From JBFXAN01 sp050184225 (GTDB lineage Bacteria > Chloroflexota > Dehalococcoidia > CAUJGQ01), in NCBI GenBank assembly GCA_050184225.1, contig JBFXAN010000092.1, positions 1 through 24,122 of the forward strand: a stretch of 24,122 bases of DNA, read 5' to 3'. The first letter of the stretch is position 1. The number at the start of each line of letters is the position of its first letter. The notes under the pieces are model-generated. The model saw only the letters and a program-made list of their open reading frames with translations, had not been told where the DNA came from and searched no databases. Position numbers and translations under genes: made by a program. Shown here in pieces: positions 9,301 through 16,713 of the stretch.

Positions 9301-9384
9301 GTCCGAGCCGATCGTAGCCATATCCCCGATCGGATACATCCCCATGATGCGGTTTCCGAGCCGTTTGATCAGAAGCCAGGACAT
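6379..9384 (-). CDS. FHA-like / winged-helix / NB-ARC / TPR transcriptional regulator
   Basis: 1001 residues. Residues 1-95 resemble an FHA domain (ALHARVRGQDGRYVV...TNVYLAGKRL...LRNGDVLAI), but the usual GR and SxxH phosphopeptide contacts are replaced. Residues 104-200 are an OmpR/SARP-type winged helix (LLTGQLANALALLHRQRN...EGNLIESLIRRLRQQLE...GYIL). A linker with TSFVGR (222-227) leads to an NB-ARC/STAND ATPase: Walker A GPPGVGKT (248-255), Walker B MLIVLDN (318-324), and FLVTSR (348-353). About 600-950 is a tetratricopeptide array (repeated A...LG.....G....A......AL...R...D). The layout is AfsR-like: a ligand or partner on the TPRs would license ATP-driven assembly and DNA binding. It is divergent from the radical SAM/WD40 cluster, whose regulator it most likely is (inference). 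Confidence 0.9.
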   Translation of the reverse strand: MSWLLIKRLGNRIMGMYPIGDMATIGSDPQMTVPLACACPVALHARVRGQDGRYVVDPNAAQTNVYLAGKRLRRSQPLRNGDVLAIRCTPELLVLDAVNAVDDELRIDPDTMDVWLGAKPVLLTGQLANALALLHRQRNLVVPKAELYTHLHPQDPRLELDRTEGNLIESLIRRLRQQLEPNPQHPRFLLNAYNRGYILVIGEGSGPAIRGRIPNELPHPLTSFVGRAYERREVARLVRERRVVLIYGPPGVGKTRLALQVASDVLTGFPDGVWLVDLSRATDPAQVAPLVAATVHAREVPGRSAIDRLQAALTERRMLIVLDNAEHVVDEAVNLIRSIAFRCPTVTFLVTSRVALGLPGEARFPLQPLTVPSEQASWMETPSPADLARLSEAIQLFVDRARDHRNNFALTDGNVQAVARVCRRRDGSPLAIELAVSHLGSVATADALDAQLTDPLHLLGDGSTDIARHGTMRAALDWSFDRLPEPARVLLARLTIFAGGAPLVAVEPVCAGGVLDAVAIRASLDTLVDHGLVVTDAAGEEARVRLLEVIRAYAREKLNERPSEAATLAALHRDAFLALLRERTLGIVARDQQQHREWLNQEQDNLRAALAYSDRMGDTSELLEMAGLLTAFWIERGYLTEGREWLNRARRAAADAPPALVAKALEGAGAIASRQGDNVAAWAILSECLALREALGDMTGAATAHNELGIVASARRGFDEAEEHFEAALRLWQIDDLRNIAASRNGLGMVAYRRGHLQVAIDHHECSLEIRRMIGDPHLIAVALNNLGLAAQDAGDLKRAAGAHAEALEIRQAAGDPQGVATSATNLGDIALVEGDELRRLVDGDGARAKYTEAFQHHQRAAALAGRVGDRALRAIALGNLGVVEGRFGNRIAAMRLLHESLVIRHALNDPAGVASVFECIADLELEDADTGRATRLLAAATRIRRTIDASPSVHRRQQIERNLTELDRRMSRTELDDAWRAGEDMTEDSAIAYAVRALLD

Positions 9385-9437
9385 ATCTGTCAGTTAGCGA
9401 TCAGCATTCGAGAGATCGACAACCGCATCATAACAGT

Positions 9438-9452
9438 CGCGACCATGTCGCG
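9438..9452. promoter_or_regulatory. Candidate operator, 6-3-6 inverted repeat
   Basis: CGCGAC-CAT-GTCGCG lies 53 bp upstream of the regulator start and 72 bp before the first possible start of the divergent cluster. A short dyad in a shared promoter region suits a winged-helix dimer, but GC-rich DNA produces such dyads by chance, so this is tentative. Confidence 0.25.
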
Positions 9453-9509
9453 CCGCCGTGCTGTGCAGGTCGCACGATGAATCCGGTCCCACCTGCCGAA
9501 AGGAGTGCC

Positions 9510-9605
9510 ATGGACCAATCCAAGACGCCGGCTCACAGCTCTCTCCGCACGAACCCACCTGCATTCACCGAACGGAGGTCATCATGTTACGCGCCGCTGT
9601 CGTGA
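9510..9605 (+). CDS. Possible 31-residue leader peptide
   Basis: ATG at 9510 with AAAGGAG four bases upstream opens a 31-codon frame (MDQSKTPAHSSLRTNPPAFT..., ending RRSSCYAPLS). Its 3' end overlaps the start of the exported-protein gene at 9584 by 22 bases in another frame. It contains one Cys. It could be a translational-coupling leader, a short peptide substrate of the nearby radical SAM enzyme, or chance. The good ribosome binding site is the only real support. Confidence 0.3.
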   Translation: MDQSKTPAHSSLRTNPPAFTERRSSCYAPLS

Positions 9606-9949
9606 TCGTTCTTGGAGCGACGCTCGCGCTCGCCTCTGCGTCGCTCGCGTCTGCCCAATCCACCGGGAGCACAACGTACACAGCAAAGTCGGCCGCCGGA
9701 CGAATCGGCACACTCACCGTCACTCCAACTGGGACGAACCTGGACGTACGAAACTCACTCGACCAACCGGTTCCCGGCAACCTCATGGTTCTCACTCTCA
9801 CGAACCTCGACACCGGCGCGACGAGGACAATTCAGTTTGAAGAGCGCTTTCCCTCAGGTCGCTATCGGCTTGATGTGGTCATTACCACTCGGTTCGGCGC
9901 CGGCAGATTCGCCCGAGACACGCTGACCTTCGAAGAAGTTCGAATCTGA
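9584..9949 (+). CDS. Small exported protein, function unknown
   Basis: 121 residues from the ATG at 9584, with GGAGG five bases upstream. The longer frame upstream (from 9458) lacks such a site and would bury the signal peptide. Residues 1-24 are a clear Sec signal (MLRAAVVIVLGATLALASASLASA-Q). The mature part (about 97 residues) has beta-type alternation, NLDTGATRTIQFEERFPSGRYRLDV, and no Cys, and ends FARDTLTFEEVRI. No family is recognised. It is the first sizeable gene of the + strand cluster and lies 72 bp before the radical SAM gene, which suggests a periplasmic or cell-surface accessory. Confidence 0.7.
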   Translation: MLRAAVVIVLGATLALASASLASAQSTGSTTYTAKSAAGRIGTLTVTPTGTNLDVRNSLDQPVPGNLMVLTLTNLDTGATRTIQFEERFPSGRYRLDVVITTRFGAGRFARDTLTFEEVRI

Positions 9950-10021
9950 ATCGTCGGCTGAAGCCCAGGTCAAGCCGCCTGTTGGGTGGTTCACGTCGCA
10001 GTCGAAGAGGAGATACGAGTG

Positions 10022-11464
10022 ATGACCTGCATGTCGTGCGATGCCACGCGGGCTGAATCTACCAGCCGCCTACCCACGCTCTCATCCGAGATCTTCACGA
10101 TCCCGGATGAGCCGGGGCAGTTCATTGTTTACGCGCCACTACGTCGGGCGGCCTTTGCCGCGAGCGCCTCCGTCGTCAACTTTCTCGCGGGTCTCCAAGA
10201 TGGCGTTTACGACCACTCGCTCGATCCGGATGGCTCGCTCGTCGCCTTTCTCCGCCGGCTGGAGATCCTTGATGCCGGTCCAGAGATCCTGCCAATCACC
10301 ACGTTCGAGGGTGACCCGGAGCCGACCAGCCTCACGCTCTTTCTCACGACCGCGTGCAACTTGCGCTGCACGTATTGCTACGCTTCGGCTGGTGACACGC
10401 CCCTCACCTTCATGTCACTGGACACGGCCAAGCGCGGCATCGACTTTGTGCTTGGCAACGCCGTCCGTAAGGGTGCGCCGGCCATCGAGATCGCCTATCA
10501 CGGCGGCGGTGAGCCGACCCTCAATTGGAGCGTCATCAAGAAATCCCTCGTGTACGCCCGCGAGCAGGCTGCGTTGGCGGGCGTCGAAGTCCTTGCCGCC
10601 ACGGCCACCAATGGCGTGTTGCGCGATGTGCAGATCGATTGGATCCTAGCCAACCTCGACGGTCTCAGTCTTTCCTTCGATGGCTTACCCGAGGTGCAGG
10701 ACCGTCACCGCCCAATGGTCGGTGGCAGTGGCTCCAGCGAGCGGGTGATCCACACGCTCACCCGGCTCGATGCGGCCGGATTCAACTACGGCATGCGCGT
10801 CACGGTCACTGCCGATCAGATGGCGGCGTTGCCCGACTCGATCGAGTTCATCTGTTCCCGTTTCCATCCTCAGCGCATCCAGGTCGAGCCTGCCTATCAG
10901 CTGGGTCGCTGGTCCACCGCGCCGACAGCCGAGACGGACGAGTTCATTGTCGCGTTCCGCGAAGCGCAGGCGCGGGCGCGGCAGCACGGTCACGAGATTT
11001 TCTACTCGGCCGCGCGCCTGGGGGCGCTCACGAACCACTTCTGTGGCGTGACCCAAGACAGCTTCTGTCTCTCGCCGGATGGCAACGTCTCCGCTTGCTA
11101 CGAGGTCTTCTCGGAGGAGAACCCTCTCGCCAATGCGTTCTTCTATGGGCAGTCTGCTACATCCAGTCGGGGCTACACGTTTGACCTGCCCGTGCTGAAC
11201 AACCTCCGTCGCCAGGCAGTGCAACACCGCGACTTCTGTCAGGGCTGCTTCGCGAAGTGGTCGTGTGCCGGCGACTGCTATCACAAGGCGCTCACCGTCA
11301 GTGAAACGGGCGAGTTCGAGGGGTCGAGCCGCTGCCATATCACACGTGAGTTAACCAAGGACCAGATCCTTGAGCAGATCGCCGCCGCCGGAGGTCTCTT
11401 CTGGCATGCGCCCATCGACGCAGGCGACGAGGCACGGGCTGTGGGGAAGGAGCAACTGTGGTGA
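10022..11464 (+). CDS. Radical SAM/SPASM protein, putative peptide or protein maturase
   Basis: 480 residues from ATG 10022; GTG 10019 is equally possible, with GGAG six bases upstream, while an earlier GTG at 9986 has no clear site. Residues 112-119 CNLRCTYC hold the CxxxCxxC that binds the S-adenosylmethionine 4Fe-4S cluster, and GGGEP (161-165) is the SAM-binding motif. The C-terminal SPASM region has C341, C349, C359, then C406-x2-C409-x5-C415-x3-C419 and C438, enough for two auxiliary 4Fe-4S clusters. Residues 24-85 form a small domain (EIFTIPDEPGQFIVYAPLRR...LVAFLRRLEIL) that may bind the substrate, like PqqD-type elements, though this is not proven. SPASM enzymes modify peptides or proteins, often making Cys crosslinks. 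The adjacent WD40 protein with a Cys-rich tail is the obvious candidate substrate. Confidence 0.9.
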   Translation: MTCMSCDATRAESTSRLPTLSSEIFTIPDEPGQFIVYAPLRRAAFAASASVVNFLAGLQDGVYDHSLDPDGSLVAFLRRLEILDAGPEILPITTFEGDPEPTSLTLFLTTACNLRCTYCYASAGDTPLTFMSLDTAKRGIDFVLGNAVRKGAPAIEIAYHGGGEPTLNWSVIKKSLVYAREQAALAGVEVLAATATNGVLRDVQIDWILANLDGLSLSFDGLPEVQDRHRPMVGGSGSSERVIHTLTRLDAAGFNYGMRVTVTADQMAALPDSIEFICSRFHPQRIQVEPAYQLGRWSTAPTAETDEFIVAFREAQARARQHGHEIFYSAARLGALTNHFCGVTQDSFCLSPDGNVSACYEVFSEENPLANAFFYGQSATSSRGYTFDLPVLNNLRRQAVQHRDFCQGCFAKWSCAGDCYHKALTVSETGEFEGSSRCHITRELTKDQILEQIAAAGGLFWHAPIDAGDEARAVGKEQLW

Positions 11465-11538
11465 TGGTCAAACTGCCACGTGTGTCAGCAATCCGGGACA
11501 ACGAATCAGCCGCGGAGTCGAATCCGCGTTCACGGTGA
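11464..11538 (+). CDS. Possible 24-residue coupled ORF
   Basis: The ATG overlaps the radical SAM stop (TGATG), an arrangement that allows coupled re-initiation. It opens a 24-codon frame (MVKLPRVSAIRDNES..., ending SNPRSR) in the 90-bp gap before the WD40 gene. It has no Cys and no recognisable motif. It may be chance or a translational bridge between the two genes. Confidence 0.2.
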   Translation: MVKLPRVSAIRDNESAAESNPRSR

Positions 11539-11554
11539 ATGAGGAGGTCGAACG

Positions 11555-13000
11555 ATGGTGGCTCAGAAGCCCAACTTCCGGCTAACCCATGTCCACCACG
11601 ACGAGTGCGAAGCTGTGTCGGAGTACATGCCGCTGACAGCATTGCGGCATGAGACGACGCTCAATCGGCGTGGCGTGATTGGTGCTGGTCTCACCGCGGC
11701 CGGCGTTCTCACCTGGATGCGGCATCGCGAGGCAGCCGCACAGCAGGCCACCGGGCTGCTGCGCGCACACGAGGGCGCAGTACACGCGCTTGCGTTGACG
11801 GGAGATAGCAGCACACTTGTCTCCGGCGGTGCAGACGCAAAGCTCAAGCTCTGGTCTGTCGCCGAACTGACCGGTCGGGGTGTCACGTCGAGCCCATCTG
11901 GTGCAATCCGCGCGCTCGCTCTGCTCCCCGGCGATGCTGTCCTGGGGGCAGGTTCCTCCGATCCGTTCGTCACGCGCTGGGCTTTGCCGGATCTGTGGGC
12001 ACTCCCGGGGTTCCGCGTGCCAGAGGGGCGCGTGAACGCCGTGACCGTCGATCGAGAGCGCGATCGAATCGCCATGGCCACAGCCGGCGATGCAATCACC
12101 ATCGGGGCGCTACCGGACGGCGATCCGATCGCCATGCTCCGCGGCCACGAGGGGTCGATCGAGTCGCTGGCGTTCACGCCGGATGGGACGCTGCTCGCTT
12201 CAGGTTCGGCCGACCGCACAGTTCGCCTCTGGTCGCTGCCCGATGGCGCAGCCCAGATGACATTGACCGGCCACACCGCCGCGATCAACGCGCTCGCGGT
12301 AACGCCGTCCGGGTCAGTGCTCGCTTCGGGCGCCGCCGATGGGACGATCCGGCTCTGGTCATTACCGGATGGCGCTCCCCTTGCGATCCTTGAGGATGAC
12401 ACGGAGGACGTGCTGGCGCTGGCCGTGACGCCGGATGGCCAGCAACTCGTCGCCGGTTCGAGCGACCGGGTGATCCGCCTCTGGTCGATCGGCGAGCGGC
12501 GGTTGGCGACAAGCCTGCAAGGCCATCCGGCGGCCGTCCAGGCGTTGGCCGTCACATCTGACGGCGACACTCTCATCTCCGGCGATGCCGATGGCGTGCT
12601 GATCGCGTGGCGACTAGGTCAAGCGACCGTGCGCGGCTACTTCGTCGACCCGGCGATCTCGCAGGGCAGCGGCCTCACCTACTCGACAGTCGATCCGTCG
12701 AGCGGCGTGCTGGTCACCTATACGCTGCCATGCGGCTCGCCGATTCCCGCCGGTGCAACCTGTGTCTGCAACTGCGTCTCCGTGACGACGCGCGGCGCGG
12801 CCCCACCAGCCGCCAGCCCTCCGAGGCCAACGCCACCACCGGTCTTCACGCCGCCCGCTTCCGTGGCGCCGCGGCCGGCGCCACCGCCACCCGCGCGACC
12901 TCCGACGGGGGGCGGCACCGGCGTCCAGCCCTGCGGTGCGCCGCTGCCGCCCGGCGCGATCTGTGTTTGCGATTGCATTCCATCCTTTGGCCGCCGGTAA
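11555..13000 (+). CDS. Seven-bladed WD40 protein with a duplicated Cys-motif tail, putative radical SAM substrate
   Basis: 481 residues; GAGGAGG sits seven bases before the ATG. Residues 1-62 hold a polar leader and a Tat-like signal (NRRGVIGAGLTAAGVLTW, 37-54), which suggests export in folded form. Residues 68-355 carry seven WD40-type repeats, a full beta-propeller; the best are RGHEGSIESLAFTPDG...RTVRLWS and its neighbours. After a bridge (to about 388) the tail has PCGSPIPAGATCVCNC (392-407), a Pro-rich linker (415-450), and PCGAPLPPGAICVCDC (459-474), then IPSFGRR. Every Cys except C18 lies in these two blocks, with identical C-x9-C-x-C-x-C spacing. The propeller probably serves as a binding scaffold. 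The tail is the likely target of the radical SAM enzyme upstream (inference). Alternatively it could bind metal or form disulfides. Confidence 0.88.
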   Translation: MVAQKPNFRLTHVHHDECEAVSEYMPLTALRHETTLNRRGVIGAGLTAAGVLTWMRHREAAAQQATGLLRAHEGAVHALALTGDSSTLVSGGADAKLKLWSVAELTGRGVTSSPSGAIRALALLPGDAVLGAGSSDPFVTRWALPDLWALPGFRVPEGRVNAVTVDRERDRIAMATAGDAITIGALPDGDPIAMLRGHEGSIESLAFTPDGTLLASGSADRTVRLWSLPDGAAQMTLTGHTAAINALAVTPSGSVLASGAADGTIRLWSLPDGAPLAILEDDTEDVLALAVTPDGQQLVAGSSDRVIRLWSIGERRLATSLQGHPAAVQALAVTSDGDTLISGDADGVLIAWRLGQATVRGYFVDPAISQGSGLTYSTVDPSSGVLVTYTLPCGSPIPAGATCVCNCVSVTTRGAAPPAASPPRPTPPPVFTPPASVAPRPAPPPPARPPTGGGTGVQPCGAPLPPGAICVCDCIPSFGRR

Positions 13001-13028
13001 TCGCGGCTCAGACACGAAGGAACCCATC

Positions 13029-14402
13029 ATGAAGCCGTCGGCATGTCGTATCGTCGTCGCTCTGATCGGGCTGATACTCTGCGTCGCCTGTGGCGGCAAT
13101 GGCGGATCAGATGCGCCAACGCAGGTGGCCACGATACCGCCGTCGCCGGGCGCGGCCGCGCGGGACGCCGGGCCGACGGTCAGCCCGACCGCGTCGCCGC
13201 TACCGCCAACCCCGACCGCAGAGCCGGTTGCGGCGCCCACGTTCGTCGTCAACTCGTTGCCGGTCGGATGCCACGAAGCGCCGGCGGTAGACGCGGCAAT
13301 CATCGTCCGCCTTCCCCCCGGCGCTGTTCAAGAGATGGACCAGAGCTTCCGCCGCCCGGATGGTCTCTGGCACCGCGAAGTGGGCCAGCAGTGCTGGACG
13401 CGGGCGGAGCCGGGGCCGGTGCGCGTCTTCGCCGCCCTCGATCAGGCGGAGGCGTACTCGCTGACCCTCCGGCCCGAAGTGACGGTGGTGAACGGCACCT
13501 CCGGCGTTCTTCGGTTTCACTTCAGCGGACCTGTAGAGGAGGAGGGCACGGTGGCCGCGTGCCCCAACTGCCCGGCGGTCGGCCGCGACACGGCGCTGGA
13601 CCCGCTGACCGGACGGCCCTGGTTCACGCTGCCGAGCAGCCGCGACGAGCGGATCGTATGTGAGGAACGCGGTCAGCGTCACACACTGAGGCTTCCGGTG
13701 GGTGCCTACACCGTGACATTCACCTCGGCCGCCGGCCCCGAGCCGGTCGGTACGACCGGATTCGAATTACGCGCACCGGGTTCCGCCTGTGTTCATCAGA
13801 CAGCAGAGGGCACGCGGGTCAACTATGCAGGAGCATTGGTGGCGCCGACGCCACGGCCGACCCCCTCGCCACGGCCGACCCCTCGACCGACACCCACACC
13901 CTCGCCGTCGCCTGTGCCGGTCGTCGACCGGCCACTGACCGGCCAGACCTCCGAGGGACGGCCGGTGACGATCGGCCTCGATGCGGCGGGCAACGTCGTC
14001 CAGTTCGAGATCGGCGTCGCCGTCCGCCAGGATTGTGGCTCCGCCGGAGGCATGCACTTCATCCAGGGACCGTTGCGGATGACCGTCCAGGAGCAGGTCC
14101 ACGGTCAGTCGGCCGGCTACATCCTTAACGCGACCGTCGAACCCGATCGGACGCTGGTCGGGACGCTCTCGGCGCCTGGGCCGATCGCGGTCGCGGGCGG
14201 CCGATTCTCGACGCCCTATCTCACCGGAACCTTCACCTCACCCGGCATGGCGAGTGGCTCGCTCACGATTCTGACAGACGGCGGGTCGGCGTCGGTCAGT
14301 CCACCGGAAGGCACCCGTATCGAGCAAGTGCCGGGGTCTACGCCGGGCCTACGCCATTGTTTGCGTGGTCCGATCCGAGTGGATTGGACCGCGGCGCGGT
14401 AG
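13029..14402 (+). CDS. Putative lipoprotein with SH3b-like domain and Pro/Thr-rich linker
   Basis: 457 residues; AAGGA lies about seven bases before the ATG at 13029, 28 bp after the WD40 gene. A signal (CRIVVALIGLILCVAC) ends at C21 in a lipobox-like VAC-GG context, although the -3 residue is Cys rather than Leu. A Pro/Thr/Ser stretch (35-70) precedes an SH3b-like segment (78-127: CHEAPAVDAAIIVRLPPGAV...GLWHREV), then a beta domain with several Cys (145-255), a second PTPRPTPSP-type linker (273-298), and a C-terminal beta domain (300-457). It is expected on the outer face of the membrane. No enzyme motif is seen. Order and spacing suggest co-expression with the WD40 protein and the HEAT-repeat protein. 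Confidence 0.75.
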   Translation: MKPSACRIVVALIGLILCVACGGNGGSDAPTQVATIPPSPGAAARDAGPTVSPTASPLPPTPTAEPVAAPTFVVNSLPVGCHEAPAVDAAIIVRLPPGAVQEMDQSFRRPDGLWHREVGQQCWTRAEPGPVRVFAALDQAEAYSLTLRPEVTVVNGTSGVLRFHFSGPVEEEGTVAACPNCPAVGRDTALDPLTGRPWFTLPSSRDERIVCEERGQRHTLRLPVGAYTVTFTSAAGPEPVGTTGFELRAPGSACVHQTAEGTRVNYAGALVAPTPRPTPSPRPTPRPTPTPSPSPVPVVDRPLTGQTSEGRPVTIGLDAAGNVVQFEIGVAVRQDCGSAGGMHFIQGPLRMTVQEQVHGQSAGYILNATVEPDRTLVGTLSAPGPIAVAGGRFSTPYLTGTFTSPGMASGSLTILTDGGSASVSPPEGTRIEQVPGSTPGLRHCLRGPIRVDWTAAR

Positions 14403-14423
14403 AAGCATGATGGGAGGCGCGCC

Positions 14424-16700
14424 ATGACTCGAAGTCCGTCTATCCTCGTCGCCGGCGCGATCGCTGCGGCGGCACTCATCGTCGCGGCCATCGCCCTCCT
14501 TTCGCTTCGACCTGGACCTTCGGCGGGCGATCGCGACACTACGGACGCGGCGGCGGAAACGGCGGCTCCGGCCGGCACGCCACAGCCAGATCCCCTCCTG
14601 TTCACGCGTCCGGCCAATCTGACACCGGCGGTCTGGATCGAGCAATGGCAGCAACGCATGCCGGTCAATGTGACGGTCAAACGCGGCACCAAAGCCGAGT
14701 CGTTCGGGGCCAGCAGGCAAAACTACCGCACCTACACCATCAGCCTCACGCTGTCGAACAATACCGGCTATGCCATCGGAACAGCGGGCGGCCTCTATCT
14801 CATCGAAACAACGCTGCCGAGCGCCACGGGTGATCTGCTCACCATTTCCGGCGGCAGCTTCCGGCGGAAGCCACCCGAAGACTTTGGCGGGGCAGTCGAG
14901 TTCCGGGGTGTTGCGGAATCCGGTCCCACCGCCCACGGCTTCTACAATTCCCAGACGATGGGGGAGCGTGGCATCGTTTCCCGGAGAACCGGACCCGTGA
15001 TCTCGATCATGGTGTCGAACTCATCGGACCCTGATCCGGCGTCATTTGGGGCAGCGGCCGCGGGCGAAAGGCTCACGTTCACCAGTGAACTTCAGCTGCT
15101 CGTGGTTGTGCCACAGGACAAGCAGGACCGCGTCGTAGTGGTCACACCAGAACTACGAGTGTCAGGGTCTTCAGGTGAGCGCGCGTCCTTCCGCTATCTG
15201 CTCACCTTTCAGCCCGATGGAACACCGCTCGACACACGCCTGCTGGTGATGTCTGAGGAGGAATTGCTCCCGCTCTTGCGCGATAACCAGACGGCGCTCT
15301 GGCAGCGGGTGCTGGCGTCTCCATGGGCAGCCCAGTTCGCGCCGGAGGCTGCTGCTCCCGAATTGCTGCGGCTGATGTCCGCCCGCGGCCAGGAGAACGA
15401 GGGACTTCGCGCGGCCTCGATGCTCGGTCTCGCCCAGATCCGGGCAGACGGCGCACTGGCACCACTGACCACGGTGGCCGGCGATCCGACCGAGGCAATC
15501 GATGCGCGAATCGCCGCTGTCCAGGCGCTCGGCATCCTGGGATCGGCCGATGCGACTCCGAGCTTGCTGGGCGTCATCGAGGGCGCCGACGCCGAGCTTG
15601 TGTCGCCCGCGCTTCGCTCGCTCGGTCGGATCGGCGACCGAAGCGCCGTGCCGGCGTTGTTGGCGCTGATCGAGAACGACGCCCGCGGCGACCACCATGC
15701 AGCCGCGTCCGAAGCGCTGCAATCGGTGGTCGGCCCTCCTGATGTGCAACGACTCAGCCGTCTTGCCGCCAATGATCGTGCCAGAGGCGCGAAGCAGGCG
15801 ATCAAACTGCTCGGCGGGATCGGCACTGCCGAAGCGGTTGGTGCCCTCACGCCGCTCTATCGAACTGGCGCGGACGATGTCCGCCGGTCGGTCTGTGAGG
15901 CATTGGCGACGAGCGACACGCCCGAAGCGCTGTCGGTGCTGCGGAGCGCGTTGGATGACCGTGCCAAAGACGTTGCCACCGCGGCGGCGAAGGCGCTCGC
16001 GGGCGTGTCCAGCCCAGACCGCACCGCTGCTTTGCGGGAAGCGCTGCGATCGGCGAATGTGGACGTGCAACGCGCGGCCGTTCAAGCGATTGGGGCCAAC
16101 CAGCGTATGGAACTTCAGAGCGACCTCGTCCTCATCCTGCGAGACGAGACAGCGACTGACTCGCTTCGCGAAGAAGCCGCACGTGGCCTGCAACGGCTTC
16201 CCAGCACGGGGACGGAACAGGCATTGCTAGCCGCGGCCGGCCAGGCACCAACCGACGTGCGTGTGGCGTCGCTGACCTCGCTGGGAGAGTTGAAGTCCGC
16301 CGCGGCAGAGGGTGTCGTCGCGGCCGCACTGAATGACGCAGATCCGAAGGTGCGCGCAGCGGCGGCACGTGCCCTCGCCCGGATCGGAGGCGATGCGCGC
16401 GTCCCCGAACTCGCAGCGGCAGTGCTCGTCGAGACTGACGGAACAGCTCTGGCCGGTGTGGTCGATGCGATCATCCGCCTCAACCCGCAGGGGCTTGCCC
16501 AGTTTCCCGAGATTGCTGACCGTCTCACGCTCGTCGATCCGCCTGCCCAAACCCAGATTCAGCGTCTCCTTCGCTACCTCAGCGGCGAAGAGTTTGCGTT
16601 GCCGGCGAACGCATCTCCGGCCGCCGTCGCTCAGACGGTCGCACAGTGGCGAGATTGGTGGGCGCGCAATGGTATGGGACGAAACGGCACTGGGCCGTAA
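14424..16700 (+). CDS. Membrane-anchored HEAT-repeat protein
   Basis: 758 residues; GGGAGG lies six bases before the ATG, 21 bp after the lipoprotein gene. One N-terminal helix (residues 7-28, ILVAGAIAAAALIVAAIALLSL) anchors the protein with the rest outside, or acts as an uncleaved signal. Residues 60-285 form a beta-rich domain of unknown fold (TYTISLTLSNNTGYAIGTAGG...). From about 300 to 690 the sequence is a HEAT or PBS-lyase-like array of repeats of roughly 30 residues (LRAASMLGLAQIRADGALAPL, VRAAAARALARIGGDARVPEL and others). Such arrays are protein-protein scaffolds. The end is DWWARNGMGRNGTGP. It is the last large gene of the cluster and may organise the exported WD40 protein and lipoprotein (inference). 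Confidence 0.85.
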   Translation: MTRSPSILVAGAIAAAALIVAAIALLSLRPGPSAGDRDTTDAAAETAAPAGTPQPDPLLFTRPANLTPAVWIEQWQQRMPVNVTVKRGTKAESFGASRQNYRTYTISLTLSNNTGYAIGTAGGLYLIETTLPSATGDLLTISGGSFRRKPPEDFGGAVEFRGVAESGPTAHGFYNSQTMGERGIVSRRTGPVISIMVSNSSDPDPASFGAAAAGERLTFTSELQLLVVVPQDKQDRVVVVTPELRVSGSSGERASFRYLLTFQPDGTPLDTRLLVMSEEELLPLLRDNQTALWQRVLASPWAAQFAPEAAAPELLRLMSARGQENEGLRAASMLGLAQIRADGALAPLTTVAGDPTEAIDARIAAVQALGILGSADATPSLLGVIEGADAELVSPALRSLGRIGDRSAVPALLALIENDARGDHHAAASEALQSVVGPPDVQRLSRLAANDRARGAKQAIKLLGGIGTAEAVGALTPLYRTGADDVRRSVCEALATSDTPEALSVLRSALDDRAKDVATAAAKALAGVSSPDRTAALREALRSANVDVQRAAVQAIGANQRMELQSDLVLILRDETATDSLREEAARGLQRLPSTGTEQALLAAAGQAPTDVRVASLTSLGELKSAAAEGVVAAALNDADPKVRAAAARALARIGGDARVPELAAAVLVETDGTALAGVVDAIIRLNPQGLAQFPEIADRLTLVDPPAQTQIQRLLRYLSGEEFALPANASPAAVAQTVAQWRDWWARNGMGRNGTGP

Positions 16701-16713
16701 CGGGAGGAGTCAT

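Noticed and set aside
13840..13925. Tandem DNA repeat (PTPRPTPSP codons)
   Set aside because: Explained as a Pro/Thr-rich linker inside the lipoprotein gene, common in exported proteins of this kind; not a separate element or CRISPR array.
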